From Roseomonas alba (GTDB lineage: Bacteria; Pseudomonadota; Alphaproteobacteria; Acetobacterales; Acetobacteraceae), in contig NZ_JAHYBZ010000002.1 of assembly GCF_019430885.1 (NCBI RefSeq), forward strand, positions 744,001 through 808,000: 64,000 bases of DNA, given 5' to 3'. A model generated the notes under the pieces. The model did no database searches. It had not been told where the DNA came from and saw only the letters and a program-made list of their open reading frames with translations. Shown here piece after piece: positions 52,060-61,430 of the stretch. Both the position numbers and the translations under genes were made by a program. Position 1 is the first letter of the stretch; each line of letters begins with the position of its first letter.

Positions 52060-52289
52060 GGTTCCCATCGGCGTTGCAGGGCAACGCCAATGGGGCCCTG
52101 GATGCTGGGCATCCAGGACCGCAGTCTTCTCGCGTCGGGCATGACGCCCATGCTACCGCCCGCGGCGCGTCTCCTGCGCCATGGTGCGTTTCGGCGCTGT
52201 CCCGTCAGCCGCGCACGGTGCCAGGTTGAGGTTTGCGGAGGCCTTTCGGCCTTTGCTGGGGTGAGCCTGAGAGGGGCAAAGCCCCTCTC
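52060..52289. repeat. Dispersed hairpin repeat, locus 8
   Basis: An inverted copy at 52213-52289 has the GAGGCCTTTCGGCCTTTGC module and a perfect GAGAGGGGC-AAA-GCCCCTCTC hairpin (52269-52289). Upstream are two other perfect stems: GGCGTTGC-AGG-GCAACGCC at about 52070-52088, the same third module as in locus 1, and CCTGGATGC-TGG-GCATCCAGG at 52097-52117. Together they fill the gap 52004-52323 between convergent genes. No gene is seen. Confidence 0.75.
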
Positions 52290-52323
52290 GGTTCCACAAC
52301 GCAAGAATAAGTGACGGCTGCGC

Positions 52324-53253
52324 TCAATAGCCAGCCGAGAAATCCACCAGGTTGATCAGCGGCTCGCCCGCTCGTGCGCGGTGGATATTCTCCACCACCT
52401 GCGGGGCGGCACTCGACGGGATGGTGATGCTTGCGGCGTGCGGCGTCAGGATCACCTTTGGGTGCGTCCAGAAGGGGCTGTCGGCCGGCAGGGGCTCCGG
52501 TTCGAAGACATCGAGCGCCGCCCCGGCGATCTGGCCCGAGTCGAGCGCCCGCAGCATGTCCTCGGCGACCATGTGGCCGCCGCGCGCGGCATTCAGCACA
52601 TAGGCGCCGCGCGGCAGGGACCACAGCAGATCCTTGTTGAGGATGCCGCGCGTCTCCGGCGTCAGCGGCAGCAGACAGACCAGGATGTCGGTCTGCTTGA
52701 GCATCTCCGCGAGGCCCGCGCCGCTGTAGCAGGTGATGCCCTCGACCGTCTTCGGCCGGCGCGACCAGCCGGAGACCGGGAACCCCAGCGCGGCGAGCTT
52801 GCGCGCCGCATCGGTGCCGAGTTCGCCCAGGCCGATGATGCCGATCCGCCGCTCGGAGGTGTCGGGTGCGGACAGTTCCTCCCACACCTTCCGGGCCTGC
52901 TGGTCCCGGTATTCCGGGTCCTGCCGGTGGAAGCGCAGCACGTTCAGCAGCACCCATTCACTCATGCCCTGAGTGAGGCGCGTATCCACCAGCCGCGCGA
53001 CCGGCACGCCCGGCGGCGGCCCGGGCGGGCGGAACAGATGATCCACCCCCGCGCCCATGGACACGATCAGCTTCAGGTTCGGGTAGCGGCGCAGTTCCAT
53101 CATGTCATGCGCCGTCCAGACCACCGCGGCCTCGATATCGGCGGGGTCGCCGGCATCGGGAAACAGGCGAATCTCAAGCGACGGATCGACGGCGAGCAGC
53201 GCCGCCTTCCAGTCCTGCATGGTGTGTGCCTTGGTCGAAAGCAGGACGGCCAT
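52324..53253 (-). CDS. Glyoxylate/hydroxypyruvate reductase A-type D-2-hydroxyacid dehydrogenase
   Basis: A 309-aa NAD(P)H-dependent 2-ketoacid reductase. RRIGIIGLGELGTDAARKLAALGFPVSGWSRRPK is the Rossmann loop with RR for NADPH preference. LLPLTPETRGILN, NAARGGHMVAEDMLRALDSGQIAGAALDVFEPEPLPADSPFWTHPKVILTPHAAS gives the catalytic Arg, Glu and His. The N-terminal KLIVSMGAGVDHLF is GhrA-like. ATG at 53253 overlaps the stop of the membrane protein upstream by one base. Expected to reduce glyoxylate or hydroxypyruvate. Confidence 0.9.
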   Translation of the reverse strand: MAVLLSTKAHTMQDWKAALLAVDPSLEIRLFPDAGDPADIEAAVVWTAHDMMELRRYPNLKLIVSMGAGVDHLFRPPGPPPGVPVARLVDTRLTQGMSEWVLLNVLRFHRQDPEYRDQQARKVWEELSAPDTSERRIGIIGLGELGTDAARKLAALGFPVSGWSRRPKTVEGITCYSGAGLAEMLKQTDILVCLLPLTPETRGILNKDLLWSLPRGAYVLNAARGGHMVAEDMLRALDSGQIAGAALDVFEPEPLPADSPFWTHPKVILTPHAASITIPSSAAPQVVENIHRARAGEPLINLVDFSAGY

Positions 53254-53723
53254 CACTCTTGCCCCTTCAGTGCAGCATCGATGGTGGTGACGAAATTGCG
53301 CCAGGAATCGCGCTGGGTCGCGGCGCGCTCGGTCCCGTCGGCCATTTTCGCGTAGAGCGACAGCACGCCCTGGGCCCACAGCGCGTCGAAGGCCGCCGGC
53401 GATTGCAAGGCGAAGGCGGCGGAGCGGTCGAAGACGCCATCCTTCACCTTCGGCATGACCTTGGTGATCCACCACCAGCAGCCGAGCAGCAGCACGATGG
53501 TGCCCGCCCAGGCCCCGCCATGCTTCGCGCCGAAGTATTCCTCGAAGGGCCAGCCACCCCATTTCAGGGCGATCACCGAGGCGCCCAGCGCGACCATCGG
53601 CGGCCAGACATTCTCCCAGGCACGATAGACCGGCGAGCCGGGCGAGTTCATCCGCCGGATGCTGATGCCGAGCTTCACATGCCCCGCATCCAGCAGCGCC
53701 TTCAGCGTGTCGAGTTCGTTCAA
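53253..53723 (-). CDS. Hypothetical membrane protein
   Basis: A 156-aa protein with two predicted hydrophobic helices at about 44-56 (VALGASVIALKWGG) and 70-87 (WAGTIVLLLGCWWWITKV). The ends are soluble, with SPVYRAWENVWPPM before the first helix and FDALWAQGVLSLYAKMADGTERAATQRDSWRNFVTTIDAALKG after the second. No family is recognised. It lies between the yejF and hydroxypyruvate-reductase genes, 37 bases after yejF and touching the latter, so it is cotranscribed with at least the reductase. Confidence 0.8.
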   Translation of the reverse strand: MNELDTLKALLDAGHVKLGISIRRMNSPGSPVYRAWENVWPPMVALGASVIALKWGGWPFEEYFGAKHGGAWAGTIVLLLGCWWWITKVMPKVKDGVFDRSAAFALQSPAAFDALWAQGVLSLYAKMADGTERAATQRDSWRNFVTTIDAALKGQE

Positions 53724-53760
53724 ATCCCCGGTCCGCCCCTCTCAGACGCGGCCGGAGGGG

Positions 53761-55362
53761 TCAGACGCCCGCGCCGGCCTCGGCCCGCAGGTCGAATGCC
53801 GCGGCCATCAGCGCCCGGGTGTAGGCTTCCCGCGGCGCCGCGACAACATCGGCCGCGGCGCCGTCCTCGACCACCCTGCCGTCCTTCAGCACGATGATCC
53901 GGTGCGCCATGGCGCGGACCACGCGCAAATCGTGAGAGATGAACAGATAGGCGAGCCGGTGCTTCGCCTGGAGGTGGCGCAGCAGTTCCACCACCTGCGC
54001 CTGCACGGAGACATCGAGCGCGGAGGTCGGCTCGTCCAGCACCAGGAAGCGTGGCTTCAGCACCAGGGCCCGGGCGATGGCAATGCGCTGGCGCTGGCCG
54101 CCGGAGAATTCATGCGGGTAGCGCTCAGCCATCGCGGGTTGCAGGCCGACCTCTTCCAGCGCCGTCGCGACCGTCGCGGCGCGCTGCGCAGCGGTCAGGC
54201 CCGGCTCGTGGACGGCGAGGCCCTCGCCCACGATCTCGCCCACGCTCATGCGCGGGGACAGGGCGCCGAAGGGGTCCTGGAAGACGATCTGCATGCGCCG
54301 GCGCAGCGGACGCAGGGCGGCGCGGTCCAGTGCCTGGATGTCGCGGCCCTCGAAGCGGATGGCGCCCTCGCTCGTCTCCAGGCGCAGCATGGCGAGGCCG
54401 AGCGTCGTCTTGCCCGAGCCGGATTCACCGACCAGGCCGACCGTCTCGCCTTCCCGCACGCTCAGCGAGACACCGTCCACCGCGCGAACTTCCGCGACGA
54501 CGCGGCGCATCAGGCCGCGGCGTATCGGGAAGCGGACCTTCACATCCTCTCCCTGCATGACCTGGGCGGCGTCATCGGCGACGGGGGCCGGCTGCCCGCG
54601 CGGTTCGGTCGCGATCAGCATGCGCGTGTAGTCGTGCTGCGGGTTCGCGAAGATCTGGGCGACATCGCCCTGTTCCACCGCCGCCCCGTCCTTCATCACC
54701 ACCACGCGGTCGGCGTGCTTCTTCACGATGTTCAGGTCGTGGGTGATGAGCAGCAGCGCCATGCCGAGGTCGCGCTTCAGCGTCTCCAGCAATTCCAGGA
54801 TCTGCGCCTGGATCGTCACGTCGAGCGCGGTGGTGGGTTCATCCGCGATCAGCAGCTTGGGATCGTTCGCGAGTGCCGCCGCGATCATCACGCGCTGGCG
54901 CTGGCCTCCGGAAAGCTGGTGCGGATAGGCGCCGAGGCGGTCCTCGGCCTTGGGGAAGCCAGCGCGGCGCAGCAGGTCGATCACCCGCGCGCGCAGCGCC
55001 GCGCCTGCCAGCGGCTGGTGCAGCGTCACCGCCTCGGCCACCTGGCGTTCGACGGTGTGCAGCGGGTTCAGCGAGGTCATGGGTTCCTGGAACACCATGC
55101 CCGCCACGCCGCCACGCAGGCGGCGCAGCTCGTCATTCGCGGCCGTCAGCACATCGACGCCATCGAGCGTGATGCGCCCTTCCGGATTGCCGCCCGCGCC
55201 AGGCAGCAGGCGCAGGCAGGACAGCGCCGTGACCGACTTGCCGGAGCCGGATTCACCGACCAGCGCGACGGTCTCACCCTTCTCGACCGAGAAGGACACG
55301 CCCTGCACCACCCGCTTGCCGCGGAAGGCGACGGAGAGGTTCCGCACATCGAGCAGCGCCAT
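53761..55362 (-). CDS. yejF: Peptide/microcin C-type ABC transporter ATP-binding protein with two ATPase domains
   Basis: A 533-aa fusion of two ABC ATPases, as in YejF, which energises import of oligopeptides. First domain: GESGSGKS near 35, LSGGQRQR near 155, [13 protein letters not shown]. Second domain from about 280: [29 protein letters not shown], with the oligopeptide-type C-terminal motif after each. ATG at 55362 overlaps the yejE stop (TGATG). Both ATPase sites look intact. Confidence 0.95.
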   Translation of the reverse strand: MALLDVRNLSVAFRGKRVVQGVSFSVEKGETVALVGESGSGKSVTALSCLRLLPGAGGNPEGRITLDGVDVLTAANDELRRLRGGVAGMVFQEPMTSLNPLHTVERQVAEAVTLHQPLAGAALRARVIDLLRRAGFPKAEDRLGAYPHQLSGGQRQRVMIAAALANDPKLLIADEPTTALDVTIQAQILELLETLKRDLGMALLLITHDLNIVKKHADRVVVMKDGAAVEQGDVAQIFANPQHDYTRMLIATEPRGQPAPVADDAAQVMQGEDVKVRFPIRRGLMRRVVAEVRAVDGVSLSVREGETVGLVGESGSGKTTLGLAMLRLETSEGAIRFEGRDIQALDRAALRPLRRRMQIVFQDPFGALSPRMSVGEIVGEGLAVHEPGLTAAQRAATVATALEEVGLQPAMAERYPHEFSGGQRQRIAIARALVLKPRFLVLDEPTSALDVSVQAQVVELLRHLQAKHRLAYLFISHDLRVVRAMAHRIIVLKDGRVVEDGAAADVVAAPREAYTRALMAAAFDLRAEAGAGV

Positions 55363-56396
55363 CAGCGGCCTCCCCCCGGCAGCTTGCGCGGATCGAAGGC
55401 ATCGCGCACCGCCTCGCCCACGAAGATCAGCAGCGTCAGCATCCCGCCCAGCACGACGAAGCCCGTCATCGCGAGCCACGGCGCATTCAGGTTGTTCTTC
55501 CCCTGGTTCACCAGTTCGCCCAGCGAGGGCGACCCCGGCGGCAGGCCGAAGCCCAGGAAGTCGAGGCTCGCCAGCACCGTCACCGACCCCGACAGGATGA
55601 AGGGCAGGAAGGTCAGCGTCGCGACCATCGCATTCGGCAGGATGTGGCGGAACATCACCACCGGATCGGACACGCCCAGCGCCTTCGCCGCGCGGACATA
55701 GTCGAAGTTGCGCCCGCGCAGGAACTCCGCGCGCACCACGCCCGTCAGCCCCATCCAGGAGAACAGCAGCAGGAAGATCAGCAGCACCCAGAAGGAGGGT
55801 TCGATGATGCTGGCCAGGATGATCAGCAGGTAGAGCTGTGGCATGCCCGACCAGATCTCGATGAAGCGCTGGAAGATCAGGTCCACCCAGCCGCCATAGA
55901 AGCCCTGCACGGCGCCGGCCGCGATGCCGACGACCGAGGAGACGATGGTCAGCGAAAACCCGAACAGCACCGAGATGCGGAAGCCATAGATGACCCGCGC
56001 CAGCACATCCCGCGCCTGGTCATCCGTGCCGAGCCAGTTGCGCGCGCTGGGTGGCGAAGGAGCCGGCGTCTCCAGGTCGCGCACGACGGTCTGGTAGGAA
56101 TAGGGCACCAGCGGCCAGACCATCCATCCGCCCTTGGCCGCGACTTCCTCGAGGAAGCCGCGATCGTGCCAGTCCGCCGTGGTGGGCAGGCCGTCCTCGA
56201 GGATGTCGCTCTCGGCATAGTCCACCAACACCGGGACATACCAACGGCCATCCACGCGCGCGACCAGCGGCCGGTCATTCGCGATGAACTCGGCGAAGAG
56301 GGTGAAGAAGAAGAGGAAGGCGAAGATCACCAGCGAGACATAGCCACGCTTGTTGGCGCGGAAATTCGCGAGGCGGCGACGGGTGATGGGGGTCAT
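55362..56396 (-). CDS. yejE: Peptide ABC transporter permease YejE
   Basis: A 344-aa inner-membrane permease of the DppC/OppC type. NKRGYVSLVIFAFLFFFTLFAEFIANDRPLVARVDGRWYVPVL and the long periplasmic loop are typical of YejE. NWLGTDDQARDVLARVIYGFRISVLFGFSLTIVSSVVGIAAGAVQGFYGGWVDLIFQRFIEIWSGMPQLYLLIILASI is the permease core, and RAAKALGVSDPVVMFRHILPNAMV is the EAA loop that docks the ATPase. A 286-base repeat-filled gap separates it from yejB, which is unusual within this operon. Confidence 0.95.
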   Translation of the reverse strand: MTPITRRRLANFRANKRGYVSLVIFAFLFFFTLFAEFIANDRPLVARVDGRWYVPVLVDYAESDILEDGLPTTADWHDRGFLEEVAAKGGWMVWPLVPYSYQTVVRDLETPAPSPPSARNWLGTDDQARDVLARVIYGFRISVLFGFSLTIVSSVVGIAAGAVQGFYGGWVDLIFQRFIEIWSGMPQLYLLIILASIIEPSFWVLLIFLLLFSWMGLTGVVRAEFLRGRNFDYVRAAKALGVSDPVVMFRHILPNAMVATLTFLPFILSGSVTVLASLDFLGFGLPPGSPSLGELVNQGKNNLNAPWLAMTGFVVLGGMLTLLIFVGEAVRDAFDPRKLPGGGR

Positions 56397-56415
56397 GGCG
56401 CGGCAGTCCCACGGT

Positions 56416-56669
56416 GAGGGGCTTTGCCCCTCCCCGGACCCCTAGGCCACAGGGCCTTTGGAAACCGATACCTGGCGCCGGGCGCAAAGGCCCTTTCGTG
56501 ATATCGGAGGGCGCGTGGTGCACGGCACCCGGTCATGTGTTCCGGCGCGGCGCACGGATCGCGCGGCTGATGATGGCTGACGCTCTGCGCCCCGCGCCAA
56601 GTGACGGTTTCCAAAGGCCTCGGGCCTTTGGCGGGGTGAGGCTTGGAGAGGGGCAGCGCCCCTCTCCAA
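56416..56669. repeat. Dispersed hairpin repeat, locus 9: inverted pair inside the yej operon
   Basis: A forward copy at 56416-56485 and an inverted copy at 56594-56669 flank about 108 bases. The inverted copy has a 12-bp perfect stem TTGGAGAGGGGC-AGC-GCCCCTCTCCAA (56643-56669), the strongest in the family here. This REPIN-like unit divides yejB from yejE. No gene in the gap. Confidence 0.85.
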
Positions 56670-56682
56670 CGCACAGCGCCGC

Positions 56683-57795
56683 TCATCGCCGCGCCTCGAA
56701 GTCGATGCGCGGGTCCACCAGCGTATAGGTGAAGTCCCCCACGATCTGCATGACCAGCCCCAGCAGCGTGAAGATGTAGAGCGTCGCGAACATCACCGGA
56801 TAATCCCGCCGGATCGCGCTTTCGAACCCCAGCAGCCCGAGCCCGTCGAGCGAGAAGACGATCTCCGTCAGCAGCGCGCCGGTGAAGAGGATGCCGATGA
56901 AGGCGGCGGGAAACCCCGCGATGATCAGCAGCATCGCGTTGCGGAAGATGTGGCCGTAGAGGATGCGGTGCTCGGTGTTGCCCTTCGCCCGCGCGGTGAC
57001 GGTGTACTGCTTGCCGATCTCATCCATAAAGGCGTTCTTGGTCAGCATGGTGAGCCCGGCAAAGCCGCCGATCACCAGGGTCAGCGTCGGCAGGATCATG
57101 TGCCAGCCATAGTCCAGCGCTCGCTGGAAGAAGGGCAGCGCATCGGCGCCTGGGCTTGCCAACCCGCGCAGCGGGAACCACTGGAAAAACGACCCGCCGG
57201 CGAAGAAGACCACCAGTAGGATCGCGAAGAGGAAGCCCGGGATCGCGTAACCCACCAGCACCACGCCCGATGTCGCGACGTCGAAGCGCGACCCGTCCCG
57301 CACCGCCTTGCGGATGCCGAGCGGGATGGAGACGATGTAGATGATCAGCGTGGACCATAGGCCGAGGCTGATCGAGACCGGCATCTTCTCGAGGATCAGG
57401 TCGACCACCGGGCGGTCGCGGAACAGCGAACGGCCGAAGTCGAACCGCAGATAGCCCGACATCATCTCGAAGAAGCGGGTGCTCGCCGGCTTGTCGAAGC
57501 CGAAGGTGCGCTCAATCTCCGCGACGATGGTGGGGTCGAGCCCCTGCGCGCCGCGATAGGACCCGACGGGGCCTTCCCCGCCGCCGCCCCCTGGCGGGCG
57601 GTTGGCGTTTCGCACTTCGCCGCCGCCTTCCCCGGTGATGCGGCCAAGCGTCGATTGGCCCTGCCCGCGCAGTTCCGCGATCATCTGTTCAACCGGCCCG
57701 CCCGGGGCGAACTGCACGACGGCGAAGTTGATGATGATGATGCCGAGCAATGTCGGCACCACCAGCAGCAGCCGGCGGATCAGATAGGCGCCCAT
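56683..57795 (-). CDS. yejB: Peptide ABC transporter permease YejB
   Basis: A 370-aa inner-membrane permease of the DppB type. [46 protein letters not shown] is the YejB opening. A Gly-rich insert (about 48-85: [24 protein letters not shown]) is normal for alphaproteobacterial Yej[38 protein letters not shown] and the EAA-loop segment [25 protein letters not shown] follow. It starts seven bases after the yejA stop. Confidence 0.95.
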   Translation of the reverse strand: MGAYLIRRLLLVVPTLLGIIIINFAVVQFAPGGPVEQMIAELRGQGQSTLGRITGEGGGEVRNANRPPGGGGGEGPVGSYRGAQGLDPTIVAEIERTFGFDKPASTRFFEMMSGYLRFDFGRSLFRDRPVVDLILEKMPVSISLGLWSTLIIYIVSIPLGIRKAVRDGSRFDVATSGVVLVGYAIPGFLFAILLVVFFAGGSFFQWFPLRGLASPGADALPFFQRALDYGWHMILPTLTLVIGGFAGLTMLTKNAFMDEIGKQYTVTARAKGNTEHRILYGHIFRNAMLLIIAGFPAAFIGILFTGALLTEIVFSLDGLGLLGFESAIRRDYPVMFATLYIFTLLGLVMQIVGDFTYTLVDPRIDFEARR

Positions 57796-57801
57796 GATGG
57801 A

Positions 57802-59661
57802 CTAGCCGCGACGCGCTTCGGCAAGCGCGCGTTCGCGCGCCGGGTCGATCCACCAGGCGGAGGGGAAGGACAGTCCGAAGCGCGGGTTGCGGTCCGGACG
57901 GCCGAACTTGTCCCAGAAGGCGATGCGGAAATTGCGGCTGTGCCAGTGCGGGATGACGAAGTCGTGGTGCAGCAGCACGCGATCCAGCGCGCGGGTGCGC
58001 GCGATCAGCTCGTCATAGTCGGGCGCGCCGATCACCAGTTCGACCAGTTCGTCGATGGCCGGGTCGGCGATGCCGGCAACGTTCTGACTACCATTCTCCC
58101 GCGCCTTGGCGGTGGTGAAGTAGTCGCGCTGCTCATTGCCGGGCGAGAAGCCTTGCCCGATCGAATCGACCGTCATGTCGTAGTCGAAGGCATCGATGCG
58201 TACCTGGTACTGCGCAGGGTCGACAGTGCGCACGCGCGCTGTGACGCCGATGCGCTCGAGCCACTGCACATAGGGCAGCGCGACGCGCTCGAAGGTCGCT
58301 CCCTGCAGCAGGATCTCGAATTCGAAGGGCTGGCCCTGCGCGTTCACCAAGCGGCGGTCGCGCACCATCCAGCCCGCCTGGCGCATCAGCGCCAGAGCAC
58401 GCCGGGCGCCCTCGCGGTTGTTGCCCGACCCGTCGGTGACCGGCAGCTTGTATTCCTCGGTGAAGACGCTGTCGGGGACGCGGCCGCGGAACCCTTCCAG
58501 GATGGCCAGTTCCCGCCCCTGCGGCAGGCCGCGCGCGGCGAAGTCGGAATTCGAGAAATACGACGCCGTGCGCGCGTAAGCCCCATAGAACAGATTCGCG
58601 TTCATCCATTCGAAGTCGAAGACCTCGATGAGCGCGCGCCGCACGCGGGCATCCTGGAACAGCGGGCGGCGCAGGTTCATGGCGAAGGACTGCATGCCCG
58701 TCGGGATCTCGTGCGGGATCTCCTCCTTCTTCACCAGGCCGCGGCGGGCGGCGGGGAAGTCGTATCCGGTGGCCCAGTCGCGCGCGACGTTCTCGGTGCG
58801 GAAATCGATCTGGCCGGCCTTAAAGGCCTCGAAGGCGACGGTGGTGTCGCGGAAGTATTCGTAACGGAGGATGTCGATATTGTTCAGCCCGCGCCGCACG
58901 CCGAGGTCCTTCGCCCAGTAATCGTCGACGCGGCGATAGACGGCGTTGCGGTTGGGTTCGAAGCGATCGAGGCGATAGGCGCCCGACCCCAGCGGCACGT
59001 CGAGCGAGGGCCGGGCGAAGTCCTTCCCCTCGAACCAATGCTTGGGCAGCACCGGCAGGTCGCCCAGGATCTGCGCGAGTTCGCGGTTGCCGGCGTCGCG
59101 GAAACGGAAGGTGACGCGACGGGGGCTCTCGGCCACCACCTCGGTCACATCGGCCCAATAGGCGCGGTAGAAGGGCCGGCCCTGGGTGCGCAGGGCGTTG
59201 AAGCTGAAGATCACGTCATCCGCCGTGATCGGCCTGCCGTCATGCCAGCGGGCGATCTCGCGCAGATTGTAGGTGACGCCCTTGCGGTCGGCGGGCAGTT
59301 CCACCGTCTCGGCGATGAGGCCGTATTCGGCGGTCGCCTCGTCCGGGTTGTTCGCCATCAGGGAATCGTAGATCAGCCCAACCCCGAGATCGGCCGTGCC
59401 GCGCAGAATGAAGGGGTTGAAGCTGTCGAAGGAGCCGAGCCGTGCGAGCACCACCTCGCCGCCCTTCGGCGCGTTCGGGTTTGCCCAGGGCCAGTTCGGG
59501 AAATCCGCCGGCAGGGCGGGCGGGGCCAGCAGGGACAGGGCATGGGTGCGCACCACCTCCCCCGGCTTGTCGCCCCCGGCCGGGACCACGGCACGGGCGC
59601 CGCGCGGCAGGGCGGGGACGGCGGCAATCGCACCGAGTGCGAGGAGGTGGCGGCGATTCAT
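57802..59661 (-). CDS. yejA: Extracellular peptide-binding protein YejA
   Basis: A 619-aa periplasmic solute-binding protein of the SBP_bac_5 family. The signal MNRRHLLALGAIAAVPALPRGARA has a twin-arginine-like RRxLL core, so Tat export is possible. The mature part shows NAPKGGEVVLARLGSFDSFNPFILRGTADLGVGLIYDSLM and RVRRALIEVFDFEWMNANLFYGAYARTASYFSNSDFAA, typical of microcin C/YejA binding proteins. It captures oligopeptides or peptide antibiotics for YejBEF. hisN-like gene lies 46 bases upstream on the same strand. Confidence 0.93.
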   Translation of the reverse strand: MNRRHLLALGAIAAVPALPRGARAVVPAGGDKPGEVVRTHALSLLAPPALPADFPNWPWANPNAPKGGEVVLARLGSFDSFNPFILRGTADLGVGLIYDSLMANNPDEATAEYGLIAETVELPADRKGVTYNLREIARWHDGRPITADDVIFSFNALRTQGRPFYRAYWADVTEVVAESPRRVTFRFRDAGNRELAQILGDLPVLPKHWFEGKDFARPSLDVPLGSGAYRLDRFEPNRNAVYRRVDDYWAKDLGVRRGLNNIDILRYEYFRDTTVAFEAFKAGQIDFRTENVARDWATGYDFPAARRGLVKKEEIPHEIPTGMQSFAMNLRRPLFQDARVRRALIEVFDFEWMNANLFYGAYARTASYFSNSDFAARGLPQGRELAILEGFRGRVPDSVFTEEYKLPVTDGSGNNREGARRALALMRQAGWMVRDRRLVNAQGQPFEFEILLQGATFERVALPYVQWLERIGVTARVRTVDPAQYQVRIDAFDYDMTVDSIGQGFSPGNEQRDYFTTAKARENGSQNVAGIADPAIDELVELVIGAPDYDELIARTRALDRVLLHHDFVIPHWHSRNFRIAFWDKFGRPDRNPRFGLSFPSAWWIDPARERALAEARRG

Positions 59662-59707
59662 GGCCGCAAGATGCGGGTTCCGCCCCCGCGCGGCAACGTC
59701 CGTGCGC

Positions 59708-60487
59708 TTACCGATCGGTGAGGAGGCGGACGGCCTCGTCCAGCATGGCCGGGTCGCCGACGGCGAGGATGCGGCCATCGGCCTCTGGCGTCAGGGTTTC
59801 GCCCTTCCAGCCGGTGACGCGGCCGCCCGCGCCCTCGATGACGGGGACCAGCGCCGCCCAGTCCCAGATCTTCATGGTGCTTTCGGCGACGATATCGACC
59901 AGGCCCAGCGCCACCAGCCCGTAGGCATAGCAATCCCCGCCCCAGGTCACGCGGCGGGCGGCGGCGCGCAGGCGCTCGAAGCCGGGCCTGTCCTCGGGGG
60001 TAAACATGTCCGGGCTGGTGCAGGAGAGCTCGGCCTCGGCGACGGTCGCGCAAGGCCGGCAGGCGGCGGTGCCGGCGGGGCCGCGGAAGCGGGTCTTGCG
60101 GCCCTTCACGCCGACCCAGCGTTCGCCAGTGACCGGCTGGTCGATGATGCCCAGGACGGGTTCGCCGCGATGCAGCAGACCGATCAGGCTGCCGAAGAGT
60201 GGCCGCCCGGTGACGAAGGCCCGGGTCCCGTCGATCGGGTCCACCACCCAGACCCATTCCGCGTCGGGGCGATCAGCGCCATGCTCCTCCCCGATCACGC
60301 CATGGTCGGGGAAGCGGTCGGCGATCAGGGCGCGGATGGCCTCCTCCGCCTCTCGGTCGGCGCGAGTGACGGGACTCGCATCGCCCTTCGCCTCGACCAG
60401 CAGAGGGGAGCGGAACAGCGGCCGGATCACCGCCCCCGCCGCATCGGCGGCGTCCTCGGCCGCGGTGATGAAGGGATAGCGGATCAT
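59708..60487 (-). CDS. Inositol-monophosphatase-family phosphatase (histidinol-phosphatase HisN-like)
   Basis: A 259-aa Mg2+-dependent phosphatase. VIGEEHG with two metal-binding glutamates near 67-68, WVVDPIDGTRAFVTGRPLFG with DPIDGT at 83-88, and MKIWDWAALVPVIEGAGGRVTGWKG with the WDWAA motif are diagnostic. The ARAFVTGRPLFGSLIGL form matches HisN histidinol-phosphatases better than inositol or fructose phosphatases. GGAG lies eight bases before ATG 60487. It precedes yejA; the pairing looks like chance rather than pathway. Confidence 0.88.
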   Translation of the reverse strand: MIRYPFITAAEDAADAAGAVIRPLFRSPLLVEAKGDASPVTRADREAEEAIRALIADRFPDHGVIGEEHGADRPDAEWVWVVDPIDGTRAFVTGRPLFGSLIGLLHRGEPVLGIIDQPVTGERWVGVKGRKTRFRGPAGTAACRPCATVAEAELSCTSPDMFTPEDRPGFERLRAAARRVTWGGDCYAYGLVALGLVDIVAESTMKIWDWAALVPVIEGAGGRVTGWKGETLTPEADGRILAVGDPAMLDEAVRLLTDR

Positions 60488-60592
60488 GCAACGCTCTCCT
60501 GCCGCGATTCGGCATCGGCGCGCCTTCCGACGAAGCGGAACCGGCGCAGGGCACCATGGCGCAACAGCCGCCCGGCGGGGCCGCGCCCCCGC

Positions 60593-60615
60593 GGATCGCG
60601 GACCTTCCGCGATCC
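60593..60615. promoter_or_regulatory. Perfect 10-bp hairpin in the gap upstream of the hisN-like gene
   Basis: GGATCGCGGA-CCT-TCCGCGATCC at 60593-60615 lies 106 bases upstream of the hisN-like start. The rest of the gap 60488-60756 shows no gene. It could be part of a terminator, an operator or another class of small repeat. Confidence 0.45.
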
Positions 60616-60718
60616 GGGACCGCAAAGCGCGACCGCGCCCAGACCGCCCGCGGTGCCCGGTCCGCCAGTATTGGCGCGAAAGCCAAGCCCGCGGATGCGG
60701 GCGCCGGCGTCTGAGGTC

Positions 60719-60752
60719 AAAAAAGACTCACGCGGACCATTCCATGGCCCGC
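60719..60752 (-). terminator. Rho-independent terminator after the cytochrome c gene
   Basis: Read on the minus strand, GCGGGCCAT-GGA-ATGGTCCGC (one G-T pair) forms a 9-bp stem at 60732-60752, followed after seven bases by six T. It begins four bases past the cytochrome c stop codon. Confidence 0.7.
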
Positions 60753-60756
60753 CGAA

Positions 60757-61293
60757 TCAGGGGGCCGGCGCGCTCGGGGAGATCGACCGCAGATAGGCGA
60801 TGATGTCCGCACGCTGCTGCGCGTTGCTCACGCCCGCGAAGGACATGCGGTTGCCGGGAGCATAGGCACGCGGGGAATGAATCCAGGCGTTCAGCTCTTC
60901 GTAGGTCCAGGGCTTCTCGGCCATGCCGCGCAGGGCCGGGGAATAGTTGAAGCCTTCCATATGCGCGTGGTGGTTACCGATGATGCCGTAGAGATTCGGA
61001 CCCACCGCCGCGCGACCACCCTCGTTGAAGGTGTGGCAGGAGGCGCACTGGCGCTGGACGAGTTGCTGGCCCTTGGCGACATCGGCATTGGCGAGCAACG
61101 GCGTGATCGGGTCGAGCGCCGGGGCCGCGGCCGGGGTCGGCGCCGCAGTCGCCTCGCCGGGCACGACCATGGCCGTCTCATGCGGCATGGTCGGATGCAC
61201 CACCAGCCGGCCGATGACCCCGGCCAGGCCGAAGGTGACACCGGCGGTCAGCACCGCCGCGACGATCTTGTTGCCTTCAAGGTTGGTCGCCAT
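60757..61293 (-). CDS. Membrane-anchored c-type cytochrome (CycM/c552 type)
   Basis: A 178-aa electron carrier with an uncleaved N-terminal anchor (IVAAVLTAGVTFGLAGVIGRLVV, about 10-32), an Ala/Pro spacer and one haem domain. CASCH at 83-87 binds haem, and Met150 in NRMSFAG is the likely sixth ligand. Such proteins pass electrons from the bc1 complex to a terminal oxidase in the periplasm. The cycM-kdsB-pheA neighbourhood is conserved in alphaproteobacteria; here the cytochrome diverges from kdsB across 137 bases. A terminator follows it. Confidence 0.93.
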   Translation of the reverse strand: MATNLEGNKIVAAVLTAGVTFGLAGVIGRLVVHPTMPHETAMVVPGEATAAPTPAAAPALDPITPLLANADVAKGQQLVQRQCASCHTFNEGGRAAVGPNLYGIIGNHHAHMEGFNYSPALRGMAEKPWTYEELNAWIHSPRAYAPGNRMSFAGVSNAQQRADIIAYLRSISPSAPAP

Positions 61294-61430
61294 GCCAGTC
61301 GGGGCCCTTCGTAATCGCGCGCGCCAATTGTGCCTGCCGCGACGCGTTTGCGCCACCCGCCGGCCTTGCCTAAAACGCGCCGGACCATAGTGCCCGTATT
61401 TCCGCCAGACAAGCAGCCGGAGCCGCCCTT

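Noticed and set aside
60484..60720. Open frames in the gap between the hisN-like and cytochrome c genes
   Set aside because: Compositionally biased (Arg/Pro/Gly), no ribosome site, and interrupted by hairpins.
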